This document shows positions 26,505 through 35,591 of a stretch of 64,000 nucleotides of DNA, in pieces. Position 1 is the stretch's first letter; every line of letters begins with the position of its first letter. The DNA comes from Desulfosudis oleivorans (GTDB taxonomy: Bacteria > Desulfobacterota > Desulfobacteria > Desulfobacterales > SURF-7): positions 62,001-126,000 of the forward strand of contig DYJC01000007.1 of assembly GCA_020723305.1 (NCBI GenBank), in the 5' to 3' direction. Under the pieces are notes generated by a model that worked only from the letters and a program-made list of their open reading frames with translations, had not been told where the DNA came from and searched no databases. The translations under genes and the position numbers were made by a program.

Positions 26505-28193
26505 ATGCCCATAATCAATGAGAAAGATTTTATACAGGAAATCATTTTTTGTATCCACCAGGCCGATATCATCAAAGCAAAAGCACTCGTACAATATTTT
26601 GCTGAGGTAAATCCGAAAACACAAAATCGGGTGCTTTACGAACTCAGCAAATCCCATGACGACATTGCTTTTCCTGTATTGGATTACCTATGTCAAATAA
26701 AAAGTAATCAAAACCAGATCAATCAAAAAATATATGATCTTCTTCTGGAAATTTCATATGGAAATCCGGAAATGATAACCCGATACATCAAACGTAAACA
26801 CCCGAATCAGTCAACCTATATTAAAATTGCAGGCGACCTCAAAATGAGAGAAGCCATACCTGCCTTATCTGAAATATCAAAAATAAGCCAACCCCCAAAA
26901 ATCCTTGAAGAAGCGATAAAAACCCTTGGAGCGATCGGAGCTGAAGAATGCATATCCATATTGATCCCTTATCTTTATTCTGATGATCCGGTTCTTAAGG
27001 TGGCGGCGATATCCGCCATGTCTGAAATCGGAACCCCTCCTGCAGTCGAACAATTATCAAAAGCAATTACCGGAGACAACCGGACAGATCTGTCGATTAT
27101 CAATGGTCTTGCCGATATCCAGAGCAAGCTTTCCATTGAAAAACTCTGTGAAATGCTTACCTCGCAATTCCCAAACATCAGAAGCCTTGCCATCGAAAGA
27201 CTCATAAAGATAGGCCCGAAAGCTGTACCCGTCCTTGTGGAGAATCTTGAATCCAGTAATGAAGACACCAAGATACATGTGTTGACTGTTCTCGGAAAAA
27301 TCGGTGACAAAACATCTGCATCCTCCATACAGAAACTTTTGTTTCAAAACCCGGCCAACTCTAATGTCAGGTTCGGCGCCTATGAAGCTCTTGGACAGAT
27401 TAAATCCGCAAAAACTGCCATCAGTCTTGCAAATGGTCTGAATGATCCGGATGAACAGGTACGTCTGGCGGCTGCAAAAGCAATTGACACCAATTTAACC
27501 CATGTACTTACCGCAGGGCTCAAAAATTTAATAAAAACTGGAGATCCGGATTCGAAAAAGATTGTTGCCGCGTTTATCGACTCAGAAGCAGATTGTGTAT
27601 TTGAAGAACTTTTTGACTGGGATATTTTCCCTGAGCTGGCTTCTGACTACATTGCTAAAAAGGCGAATCCCGCTATCCGGGATCATTACTTGGAACTATT
27701 AACAACCAAAGGCCGAAACGAAATTGTTCAAAAAATCAAAACCACTACCTCCTCGGATAATGAAAAAAAACGCAAACAAATCGTTGCCATTGATGACTCT
27801 GTCATGATGCTGAAATTGTATACGAAGCAACTCTACGAAATGGGATACAATCCATTGGTTTTTCAATTTCCGGCAAAAGCCCTCAAGGAGATTAATAAGC
27901 AGAAACCGGATCTTGTCCTGACGGACCTGAATATGCCTGAAATAGATGGCCTGCAACTGACAAGGGAGCTTCGAAAAAAATACAATCAGCGGGAATTGCC
28001 GATTATTATGATCACGACCCAGAGCGACTTTGTGGGGGGAACAGAAAAAACCACCGGCAAACCGATCAATGATGAAATGATCAAAAAACTGGGTGTTAAC
28101 CGGATTTTACATAAACCGTTCACAGAAACTGACTTATCTTCCGCCATTTCAAACACACTTGCCCCTAAGCCGGGTAAAATAAAAAAGGAGTAA
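26505..28193 (+). CDS. HEAT-repeat protein with C-terminal receiver domain
   Basis: 562 aa. About 60-400 are helical HEAT/Armadillo-type repeats (recurrent Ala-Ile-Pro-x-Leu units such as AIPALSEIS and AVPVLVENLES). About 420-555 are a receiver with IDDS, acceptor Asp in LVLTDLNMPEIDG, and Lys in LHKPF, with an unusual charged insert (GGTEKTTGKPIND) before beta-5. It is the last gene of the che operon, which lacks a separate cheY, so it may be the phosphorylated output that binds a target by its repeats (inference). AGAGG precedes the ATG. Confidence 0.9.
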   Translation: MPIINEKDFIQEIIFCIHQADIIKAKALVQYFAEVNPKTQNRVLYELSKSHDDIAFPVLDYLCQIKSNQNQINQKIYDLLLEISYGNPEMITRYIKRKHPNQSTYIKIAGDLKMREAIPALSEISKISQPPKILEEAIKTLGAIGAEECISILIPYLYSDDPVLKVAAISAMSEIGTPPAVEQLSKAITGDNRTDLSIINGLADIQSKLSIEKLCEMLTSQFPNIRSLAIERLIKIGPKAVPVLVENLESSNEDTKIHVLTVLGKIGDKTSASSIQKLLFQNPANSNVRFGAYEALGQIKSAKTAISLANGLNDPDEQVRLAAAKAIDTNLTHVLTAGLKNLIKTGDPDSKKIVAAFIDSEADCVFEELFDWDIFPELASDYIAKKANPAIRDHYLELLTTKGRNEIVQKIKTTTSSDNEKKRKQIVAIDDSVMMLKLYTKQLYEMGYNPLVFQFPAKALKEINKQKPDLVLTDLNMPEIDGLQLTRELRKKYNQRELPIIMITTQSDFVGGTEKTTGKPINDEMIKKLGVNRILHKPFTETDLSSAISNTLAPKPGKIKKE

Positions 28194-28207
28194 ATCAAGC
28201 TGATTAA

Positions 28208-28444
28208 TTATGATATTTCACGGATAGCCTGCCTCAATTTTTCATTAAGTTGGGTGGTTACAACAGCAGCTTCCTCCATTATTTCCGCCACCTTGATCAG
28301 GTCTTCCTTTTCAGCCCTTTCTTTCCATTCCCGGTATGTTTTTGCATGATCGATATTGTGTTTGATCCAGTGTTGCAGCAATTTTCCCAGTTTTTCTATA
28401 AAAGGCATCTCTTCTTCAGTATGATGATGGTGATGATGGTTCAT
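28208..28444 (-). CDS. Small His-rich putative metal-binding protein
   Basis: 78 aa. The ATG at 28444 is chosen because GGAGG lies five bases upstream; a longer upstream frame is not needed. The N terminus has six consecutive histidines (residues 3-8), followed by a helical domain with EEMPFIEKLGKLLQHW, KHNIDHAKTYREW and a long Glu/Lys helix. Similar short His-tract plus helix proteins occur in anaerobes, some near cobalt/nickel functions; I recall this only loosely. A metal chaperone or store (Ni, Co, Zn) is an inference. It converges on the HEAT-receiver gene with a 14-base gap. Confidence 0.82.
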   Translation of the reverse strand: MNHHHHHHTEEEMPFIEKLGKLLQHWIKHNIDHAKTYREWKERAEKEDLIKVAEIMEEAAVVTTQLNEKLRQAIREIS

Positions 28445-28920
28445 TTTGTCCTCCGGATGATTCAGATAACAGCGGTATACACATTTGTCCGAACCGTTAA
28501 AATATATATTATTTATTTGAAGAGAAAATATCTCCCCATTGTCATGTAAGCCCGCAAAATATAGCGCTGTGAAAACCATTCGTCAAGAAACGAAACGCCG
28601 ATCCATACAACCGTCCTTAATTCAAGGAAAAACTGTCTTAGAAAATAGGACTTGAATGCACTGTACCTGTTGAATCCATAATCCGGAATCGCAAACCCAT
28701 GAGATAACAATTTGTATTCACTTTTGTAAATCGATACCACACCCTTTATCGATAATTGGCGCATAAATTGCTAATTATATAAATCTGAAGCATCTGTAAT
28801 TGTATAATAACATTTTTCTTCGCTGGATCTTCCCTGTTCTCATGCTGCATCGGTATTGAATTTCTTGATTTGTTGTTCCGATATCAAGAATATTAACTTA
28901 TTGTAAGATAGGCAAAAAAC
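28445..28920. other. Intergenic region upstream of the envelope operon
   Basis: About 475 AT-rich bases between divergent genes. A 250-base open frame on the minus strand (28513-28764) lacks a ribosome site and family character, so I do not call it. No terminator or riboswitch was recognised. The region must carry the promoters of both neighbours. Confidence 0.4.
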
Positions 28921-30177
28921 ATGGAAACTCGGTCTCTCATCACGATCTTTTCAATTACCCTCAGTCTTTTGATGGTAGTAAACCCTGCTGTTGCAGTATC
29001 CCAAGAACCTCCCAATGACAGCCTTTTTTCTCAGCAGTGGGGTCTGAACAATCTCAATTCAAGTGAAGCAGATATTAACATGCTTGAGGCCTGGGATATT
29101 GAACCCGGAGATCCGAATGTCGTTGTGGCTGTCATTGATATGGGATTTGATGTCACTCATTCTGATTTACAAAACAATATCTGGAAAAACCCCGGAGAAA
29201 TCCCGGAGAACGGCATTGATGATGATCAAAACGGATATATCGACGATATCATTGGATGGGATTTTGTGAACCAGTCAGAAGGCTATGATGATGGGAACAG
29301 CGATTTCCAGGGTGAGGATAATGATCCGACAATGGCTCAATCATCCCATGGGAATGAAGTTTTTGGTGTACTCGGGGCAACCACAAACAATTCTATCGGT
29401 ATCGCAGGTGTGACCGGAAGATGCAAGATGATGCTGATCCGGGCGGGTTATCTCAATAAAGAAGGCAAAGCGGTTCTCAGCGGAGCCTCCATTTCAAAAG
29501 GAATTATCTACGCCACCGATAATGGAGCTAGTGTTATCAATATAAGCTCCGGAAGCAACAAATTCAGCAATAGTTACCATGATGTGCTTAAATATGCCAT
29601 TGATCGTGGCGTTGTCATCGTCTGCAGCGCCGGCAATGATGGGTCAAGCAGCCCTGTATATCCAGCCGCTTATGACCTGGATGGCTTGATTTCCGTTGGT
29701 GCCACCACAGATGAAGACCAGCCCGCAAAGTTTTCAAACTGGGGAGATTGGGTGGATGTATCCGCGCCTGGCCAGCATATTGTTTCAACGATGAACAACG
29801 ATCGATACGGCCAAATCCATGGAACCTCATTTGCCGCACCAATCGTATCCGGTATTGCGGCCCTTCTGGTTTCCCACTACCCGGATTGGACTCCTGCACA
29901 GATTCAAGATCGAATTATGGAAACAGTCGATGTCCGTGAAGCCTTGAAAAATGCGAACACAACCTCCGGCCGAGTCAATGCATATCGTGCACTGCTCGAT
30001 TCTGAAATGGATGGTGTCACAGATACCGGAGGCAACAATAATACAACGGGTAACACAGCACAGCCACCCGACCCTGCCGTATCCTCAGATGATGGCGGCG
30101 GCGGTGGCGGATGTTTTCTGTCTGTAACCCAGGAATCATTATCTGATTGTATTCATGAAAAAGGAGTTCGAAAATGA
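28921..30177 (+). CDS. Secreted subtilisin-like S8 serine protease
   Basis: 418 aa with a signal peptide (about 1-26) and a full S8 domain: catalytic Asp73 in VVAVIDMGFD (family usually D-S/T-G), His143 in SSHGNEVFG, oxyanion Asn239 in SAGND and Ser303 in GTSFAAPIVSG. A short Asn/Thr/Pro linker ends in six glycines followed by Cys398 and a polar tail, like the Gly-rich-Cys tails of some deltaproteobacterial secreted proteins, but without a membrane helix. It overlaps the next gene by four bases. First of six envelope genes. It may process an exported substrate (inference). Confidence 0.93.
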   Translation: METRSLITIFSITLSLLMVVNPAVAVSQEPPNDSLFSQQWGLNNLNSSEADINMLEAWDIEPGDPNVVVAVIDMGFDVTHSDLQNNIWKNPGEIPENGIDDDQNGYIDDIIGWDFVNQSEGYDDGNSDFQGEDNDPTMAQSSHGNEVFGVLGATTNNSIGIAGVTGRCKMMLIRAGYLNKEGKAVLSGASISKGIIYATDNGASVINISSGSNKFSNSYHDVLKYAIDRGVVIVCSAGNDGSSSPVYPAAYDLDGLISVGATTDEDQPAKFSNWGDWVDVSAPGQHIVSTMNNDRYGQIHGTSFAAPIVSGIAALLVSHYPDWTPAQIQDRIMETVDVREALKNANTTSGRVNAYRALLDSEMDGVTDTGGNNNTTGNTAQPPDPAVSSDDGGGGGGCFLSVTQESLSDCIHEKGVRK

Positions 30178-32453
30178 AGAAAAAAATCTTTATTAAAATG
30201 TTACTGTTTATCGGCATACTTCATTCCGTACTCATTCTTCAGACCTCGCATGGCAATGTAATTACAGGTGATCTAAAGCATTGGGCGAAAAATGCTTCAG
30301 AAAAAAATGATGATCTTAAAAAACAGATTTCATTGAATCATGTCGGTGTCCTGTATTTTGAAAACCAGACAGAACTGCACAATATGAATATCCTCCAAAA
30401 AGGAGTCCCGATTCTACTGACATATGATTTGAAAAAAATACAATCCATAAAAGTTGTGCCCAGGGAAAAAGTAGAAGCCCTCCTGAAAGAAAAAGGAATC
30501 AAAATTACAGATCTCAACAAAACAGATACAGCCATTCAAATCGGGAGTCTGCTGCAAGTTGAGTATTTGATCACCGGACAGATTCAGAAACAGACTGCGG
30601 AAATCTATATATTTGCAGCCAATATTTATCATGTTCCTTCAAAAACAATCCTGGACAAGGTCACTTCCCAAGGGGATCTGTTTTCAGAACTTCGTCTCAT
30701 GGAAAAAGAGCTTTTGTTCAAAATTGCCGACGCGCTCAAAATATCCATAACTCAACAGGAAAAAATGCAAATCGACCAGTCCATAACCCAAAACATCAAA
30801 TCATTAGGCTACTATCTTGAAGGGGTTGAAAAAAGTGACCAGGGACAATATGCTGCAGCGAACGCATTATATTTGAAAGCCTTACAGGAAGACTCGAACT
30901 GTATGCTCGCTCTTGCAGCAGTTCAGGAGTTGACAGACCTCGGGCTGATCCAGGCAAAAGCTGAACAGCTAACCGGAGCAGCAGAAGCATATTCTGAAAA
31001 AGAGACCGTGATCCAAAAACCAGACGTTGAAAAAGGAGGAGCCCGGCATGATATTCGAAACCCCGATGAGAGGGAACCGGATACAGATCTTTTTTTCAGT
31101 CCAGTCGTGGATGAACCTGATGTCGAAATCAATGATGATGCGGATATCCCCCTGTCCATCCTTCACATTCGAACCGATGCCACATGGGATATGGCTGTTG
31201 ATTCCGCCAGTCTTCAAACTGCCCTGGATGATACTGCACACGATCCTGATCTACGGACAACGGTTGACCTGAAGAATACCATTCCCGGACGGTTCAGTCT
31301 GGAAGGGACAACATATGGTTTTCCAGGAACCTGGAGTGGTGCTGATTATGGTATTGAAGATATTTATGGAGATGAAAGTAAAAATCTGGGTCTTCAAACC
31401 ATGGGACAGGATGGATATGACGCAGCCCCAAGGCTCGTATTGAACCCAACGACTCTGGAAAAAATCAACAAAGATGGTTTTCTTGCCTATGCATTCCAGG
31501 TTGAAGAAGATCGATTAAATAAAAAAATAATTGAAATGCATGATAACCAGATGATCCAGAGTTCATTATACTCCGCAGAAAAATACAAGGGAATCCGGGA
31601 ACGGGATGCCTGGCTTACTCAAAAAGCCGATGCACAGGCAGGAAGGGTTCTCAAAGATATCCACGGTAACTGGGTCAGAGTCCAGCAATATATTTTGAGG
31701 CCGGATGCGGAAACAGTTCAATTGCTGAGTGTGTCATTGAGAAATGGAGATAGTAATCTGTCCGGGCTATCCACTGTCAACTGGGCAACGACCTTTTCAG
31801 AAGCTTATAATGGAGATTTGAGAAATCTCCCCTGGAGCAACTGGCTGAATACACAAGAGACGGTTGCAGATGGGCAAACCGTGCGATACGTTACCGGGAC
31901 TTCGGAAAACCGTCCGCCTCTTCTCGAAAGTATGAACATTACATTCACCAATACCGGCAGCGAATCAATGAAAAACCTTAGAACATTTGTCGGCAGCTAC
32001 ATGGATAATACTCCTGACTATAAACAGCAAATCACAGGAGAATCATTACAGATCAAAACCATTTATACAAACAATACTTATCAAATGACCATGAACGGTT
32101 CTCCTGGTGCCGGCGAATTCGGTATCGATAACGGATCTTCTTCTACAAACGGATTCAGTTATATGCTGGAGAGCTCGCTCAACAGAATGGATCTCAACTT
32201 CTATGTCCTTGGAGACGGGGATACCGTCGATAAAAGAGGCGAGATCCCAGGATACAGAACCGAACTTGCATTCAGCGATATCTGGGATTCCTTACGGATC
32301 AATGAACCGGGTGCTGCCAATATCGGAAACAATAACCTTGAGATCCAGATCGACCCTCAGATGCGATTTTATGAGAGCCCGATCGATACCATCTATATCC
32401 CCATGTCCAGAATGGTATGGAAATCTGATCCATCTCTTGGTAGTTCCCCATAA
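30174..32453 (+). CDS. CsgG-like domain protein with large C-terminal extracytoplasmic region
   Basis: 759 aa with an N-terminal signal (about 1-25). About 55-215 match the CsgG/FlgO-type fold (HVGVLYFENQT, SIKVVPREKVEALLKEKG, and QVEYLITGQI), which in relatives forms or assists outer-membrane export pores. A TPR-like pair of helices (about 215-260) follows, then an acidic linker and a large beta-rich region (about 340-759) that I do not recognise. The protein is coupled by a 4-base overlap to the S8 protease. It is followed by an outer-membrane barrel gene. A role in export or assembly of a surface product is inferred. Confidence 0.8.
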   Translation: MKKKIFIKMLLFIGILHSVLILQTSHGNVITGDLKHWAKNASEKNDDLKKQISLNHVGVLYFENQTELHNMNILQKGVPILLTYDLKKIQSIKVVPREKVEALLKEKGIKITDLNKTDTAIQIGSLLQVEYLITGQIQKQTAEIYIFAANIYHVPSKTILDKVTSQGDLFSELRLMEKELLFKIADALKISITQQEKMQIDQSITQNIKSLGYYLEGVEKSDQGQYAAANALYLKALQEDSNCMLALAAVQELTDLGLIQAKAEQLTGAAEAYSEKETVIQKPDVEKGGARHDIRNPDEREPDTDLFFSPVVDEPDVEINDDADIPLSILHIRTDATWDMAVDSASLQTALDDTAHDPDLRTTVDLKNTIPGRFSLEGTTYGFPGTWSGADYGIEDIYGDESKNLGLQTMGQDGYDAAPRLVLNPTTLEKINKDGFLAYAFQVEEDRLNKKIIEMHDNQMIQSSLYSAEKYKGIRERDAWLTQKADAQAGRVLKDIHGNWVRVQQYILRPDAETVQLLSVSLRNGDSNLSGLSTVNWATTFSEAYNGDLRNLPWSNWLNTQETVADGQTVRYVTGTSENRPPLLESMNITFTNTGSESMKNLRTFVGSYMDNTPDYKQQITGESLQIKTIYTNNTYQMTMNGSPGAGEFGIDNGSSSTNGFSYMLESSLNRMDLNFYVLGDGDTVDKRGEIPGYRTELAFSDIWDSLRINEPGAANIGNNNLEIQIDPQMRFYESPIDTIYIPMSRMVWKSDPSLGSSP

Positions 32454-32498
32454 AAGGATCAGAAAAAATATCTGAAAATTGTAATGAAGGACTGAGTT

Positions 32499-33806
32499 AT
32501 GATCAGATTCAATTATTGGAAAAATGTACAGATGATCGTAATGGTTATCATACTCCTTATTTTTCAGTCAGGAACCGCCTGGACAGAAGCTGCTTCCGCA
32601 TCTGACGATAGTGTATATACCAGTGACCGCCTGAAATTGATTACCGATATTGAGTCTTCCTATACCTACTCCGATCTGAAACATTCAGACTCGTTATCCG
32701 GAGGAGTCCTGGACTGCCTGCTTGCAGCAAGCTGGAAAATGAAAGAAAATCAATTTATTATCCTCAAGTACGATGGCGGCTATGAAAAAAAACTGGATTT
32801 CTATTCAGATGGCAATGTGCCACGGCAACGAACCGAATACCAGGAACACACACTGACCCCCATGTTACGGATGGGAATCGGGCATGATCGCAATTTATCC
32901 GTGATCCCATCCCTTTTCTATACAGCGACACTCAACAAAGATACCCAGTCAACCGGATGGAACGATGGCCTTTACAACTACTACGATGCAGGCGCTGGAG
33001 TGGATTTTGAATTTGGAAAAGCCGGATTTGGCGGAGGGAATGGGCTTCTGAACTTTGGATTGCAATACTATAAACGACATTATCCGAATTTCATATCCCT
33101 TCTGGACCTGGCGGCGGAAAACGAGGATCTGGGTTTAATTTCAGCACTTGACACAGAAAAAGACGAAAAAGATTATAAAGGGATACTGGCTAAGATTGAG
33201 TATCTCTGGGCATCCGAAACCCGTTTTTCATGGAGCACGGAATACTCCATTCTTTATAAAAAACTGGACGATAAAAAAGTGGTTGATGTAAACGGCCATC
33301 TGACCGGTAATGGACAGGTCGACCATCTTCACACTCTTTTATTCCAGTTCACATACAATCTGACCCGCAAACTGAAAACCGGATTGAAACTCGGAACGGA
33401 CATCAACAAAAGCAATCAGAATTACTGGGACGGCATGGAAAGTTACAGTTACTCGGATGATGTGGCAACAGAAAATTACTATGATTATTTTTCCTATGGG
33501 GTACAGCCGGAAATCTCTTATCAATTTCAGCCTTTCCCGTTATCTGTTCGCATTTTCTACTCCTTTCATAAAACAAAATATGACCATCGGAAAGCGAACT
33601 TCTATGGCGGAGCCTATAAGAATGAGAAACAGTGGGAAGTCAAGAAAACGATTTTTTCAGAAATCTCATACAGGATCTCCGAAAAATGGAGTATTCATGC
33701 CAATTGGGAAAATACAAGAAGTGAATCCAATAACGATGATGAACGTTTCTATTTATATGACTATACCTTGAATATTTATTCAACTGGACTGTCATTCAAA
33801 TACTGA
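32499..33806 (+). CDS. Outer-membrane beta-barrel protein, hypothetical
   Basis: 435 aa with a signal peptide (about 1-30, cleavage near GTAWTEA) and, after it, alternating aromatic/charged beta strands (for example LKLITDIESSYTYSD and FSTGLSFKY-type C-terminal strand ending in the aromatic SFKY). The pattern suggests a barrel of about 16 strands; I recognise no named family. AAGGACTGAGTT precedes the ATG. It is adjacent to the CsgG-like gene and a SurA-like lipoprotein, which could fold it. Confidence 0.85.
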   Translation: MIRFNYWKNVQMIVMVIILLIFQSGTAWTEAASASDDSVYTSDRLKLITDIESSYTYSDLKHSDSLSGGVLDCLLAASWKMKENQFIILKYDGGYEKKLDFYSDGNVPRQRTEYQEHTLTPMLRMGIGHDRNLSVIPSLFYTATLNKDTQSTGWNDGLYNYYDAGAGVDFEFGKAGFGGGNGLLNFGLQYYKRHYPNFISLLDLAAENEDLGLISALDTEKDEKDYKGILAKIEYLWASETRFSWSTEYSILYKKLDDKKVVDVNGHLTGNGQVDHLHTLLFQFTYNLTRKLKTGLKLGTDINKSNQNYWDGMESYSYSDDVATENYYDYFSYGVQPEISYQFQPFPLSVRIFYSFHKTKYDHRKANFYGGAYKNEKQWEVKKTIFSEISYRISEKWSIHANWENTRSESNNDDERFYLYDYTLNIYSTGLSFKY

Positions 33807-33819
33807 GGATGCGTTTAAT

Positions 33820-34377
33820 ATGAAAATAAAAATTTTACTCCTCCTGTTTTCCTTTTTTTTCCTGATGATCTCCTGTTGTTCAGATAGTACTCCGGATAAG
33901 AAGATTGTATCCAGAATCAATGATTATGAATTAACCCTGGACGAATTTCAGACCCAGCTCGCACTTGAGTTGGAACTGGATGAAGCGTTCAAGTTAACCA
34001 ACGAAACCAGAAAGCAGTTTCTCGAAGAAATAATCCAAAAGGAACTCCTGATCCAGGAAGCGAAAAAGAAAAAACTGGACCAACAAAAAGAATTCATGCA
34101 GACCATTGAACGATATTGGGAATCAACCTTGATACGGAATCTGATTGATCTGAAAAGCGAAGAGATCAATAAAAAAGTAGTGGTTTCGCAGGAAGAGATC
34201 AAACTCTATTATGATCACATGAAAAATCAAAGCCCGGCACTTCCGGATTTTCAAGAGCTCCGCAATCAGATTGAAAAAAAAATAAAAGAAGAAAAAAGAA
34301 CCCGTCTTCTCAAAGAATGGATGGACAATCTGCGGAAAAATTCCAGTATCGAGATTTTCCCTTCCTCGCTCGAATAA
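33820..34377 (+). CDS. SurA-N-like periplasmic lipoprotein chaperone (no PPIase domain)
   Basis: 185 aa with a lipoprotein signal (FFFLMISCCSD, lipid Cys at about 20-21) and a helical SurA/PpiD-type N-terminal domain (INDYELTLDEFQTQL, then LLEEIIQKELLIQEAKKKK). The parvulin PPIase domain of full SurA is absent, so it would chaperone without isomerase activity. It starts 13 bases behind the barrel gene and probably assists that barrel (inference). GAGG precedes the ATG. Confidence 0.86.
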   Translation: MKIKILLLLFSFFFLMISCCSDSTPDKKIVSRINDYELTLDEFQTQLALELELDEAFKLTNETRKQFLEEIIQKELLIQEAKKKKLDQQKEFMQTIERYWESTLIRNLIDLKSEEINKKVVVSQEEIKLYYDHMKNQSPALPDFQELRNQIEKKIKEEKRTRLLKEWMDNLRKNSSIEIFPSSLE

Positions 34378-34414
34378 AATCAATTCTGATTTACAAAAGG
34401 AGAAAAACCAAATC

Positions 34415-34972
34415 ATGGAACATCCTTCCTATCAAAGAAAAACGCATCTGATTAAAAAAGAATTTCAGATAAAATTTATTGTTAAATTCTGCATGATTGT
34501 TCTTTCAGGTGTTATCTTATCAACCGCCTTGCTTTTTTTCTTCTCTCAGGACACACTCACTTCTTCTTTCGATCACTCAAAACTGGTTATCCGGAAAACC
34601 GGCTCTGCAATACTTCCGGCGGTTATATACACAAATCTGATTACCCTGGGTGTGGTTAGCATCATCACCATTTTTGTCACCCTCTATATCTCACATAAAA
34701 TTGCAGGGCCGATGTTTCGTTTTGAAAAAGAGATTAAAACCATTGCACAAGGCGATCTATGTAAAAAAATTGTTTTGCGGAAACAGGATCAGGTAAAAGA
34801 AATGGCGGACAGTTTAAATCAGATGGTCAACAGTCTCCATGATAAAGTATTTGAAATTTATCTTGAAATCGAAATTCTGCAACAGTCGGCAAAAGAACAG
34901 CCGGTTCCGGATCAGATAGCTGACGGAATAAAAACACTGAAACAAAAGATTGAAAAAAATTTTATTCTATAG
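34415..34972 (+). CDS. HAMP-domain membrane protein, two helices, no output domain
   Basis: 185 aa. Membrane segments lie at about 24-46 and 70-95. A HAMP domain (about 95-145, KIAGPMFRFEKEIKTIAQGDL) follows, then a short charged coiled coil. No kinase, receptor-tip or GGDEF domain is present. Such short HAMP proteins may pass a conformational signal to a partner. Good AAGGAG site. It is embedded in the envelope operon. Confidence 0.86.
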   Translation: MEHPSYQRKTHLIKKEFQIKFIVKFCMIVLSGVILSTALLFFFSQDTLTSSFDHSKLVIRKTGSAILPAVIYTNLITLGVVSIITIFVTLYISHKIAGPMFRFEKEIKTIAQGDLCKKIVLRKQDQVKEMADSLNQMVNSLHDKVFEIYLEIEILQQSAKEQPVPDQIADGIKTLKQKIEKNFIL

Positions 34973-34990
34973 CCTGGATACCCCTTCCTT

Positions 34991-35575
34991 ATGCCGGAGA
35001 GGATGAAAAACAAATCTATATCCGTTTATCTCCTTGCATTGGTTCTTTGCTTTTCTATCATCAGGACAGGATACGCGGAAAGCACTCAAACGACTACTTG
35101 GATTACACTGGAAACAAAATATACCATCATCCGCTTCTTAAAAGCAGAGGATCTTGAAACATTCAGCAGTAGCATGGCTTTTGATCAGAAATTCTGGGGA
35201 TTGAAACAGCTTTTCTCCGATAAAAGTCCGGATACGCTTTATGAAGAGGTTTCAGCAAAGGTGGACAACCTGTATAAAAGGGTTCAGGAAATCCTGGATA
35301 TGAGAAAAAAATCCCCCAAGGTTTTTATTAACCTCTATCCGGACCGGAACTTGCTGGACCAAGCCTATTTTCAAATTTATCAATCCCGAAACAACATCCG
35401 TGCCTGGTATATATTTGACAGCAACACCATTTACGTTAACATCAATGATGTTCATGAAGGGATGCTTGCTCATGAAATGGCTCACTCCATCCTTGACCAC
35501 TTCCTTCTGGTTCGCCCGCCTGCTGCCAGCGCTGAAATCCTCGCAAGATATGTGGATACGCATATCAGCCGATAA
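34991..35575 (+). CDS. Secreted HExxH putative metalloprotease, hypothetical
   Basis: 194 aa with a signal peptide (cleavage near GYAES). A predicted zinc motif HEMAHSILDHF lies at about 155-165, followed by SAEILARYVD, so a third ligand could be the Glu in SAEILA. The N-terminal half has helices and a beta region (SPKVFINLYPDRN) like the minimal gluzincin/M48-related fold. Start is uncertain: ATG 34991, or ATG 35003 twelve bases later after GGAGAGG. It is the last gene of the envelope operon and converges with the DUF610 gene. Confidence 0.82.
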   Translation: MPERMKNKSISVYLLALVLCFSIIRTGYAESTQTTTWITLETKYTIIRFLKAEDLETFSSSMAFDQKFWGLKQLFSDKSPDTLYEEVSAKVDNLYKRVQEILDMRKKSPKVFINLYPDRNLLDQAYFQIYQSRNNIRAWYIFDSNTIYVNINDVHEGMLAHEMAHSILDHFLLVRPPAASAEILARYVDTHISR

Positions 35576-35591
35576 GCCATTTATGGTTTTG

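Noticed and set aside
28421-28440. The six-histidine run as a vector tag or contamination
   Set aside because: It lies in a natural gene with its own ribosome site and native flanks, and no vector sequence surrounds it.
28445-28764. Possible minus-strand small gene and longer N terminus of the His-rich protein
   Set aside because: No ribosome site and poor composition. The start with GGAGG at 28444 explains the His-rich protein; the rest is AT-rich spacer.
29989-30177. GlyGly-CTERM type sorting signal at the end of the S8 protease
   Set aside because: Six glycines and a cysteine are present, but there is no following membrane helix and basic end, so the standard signal is not met.
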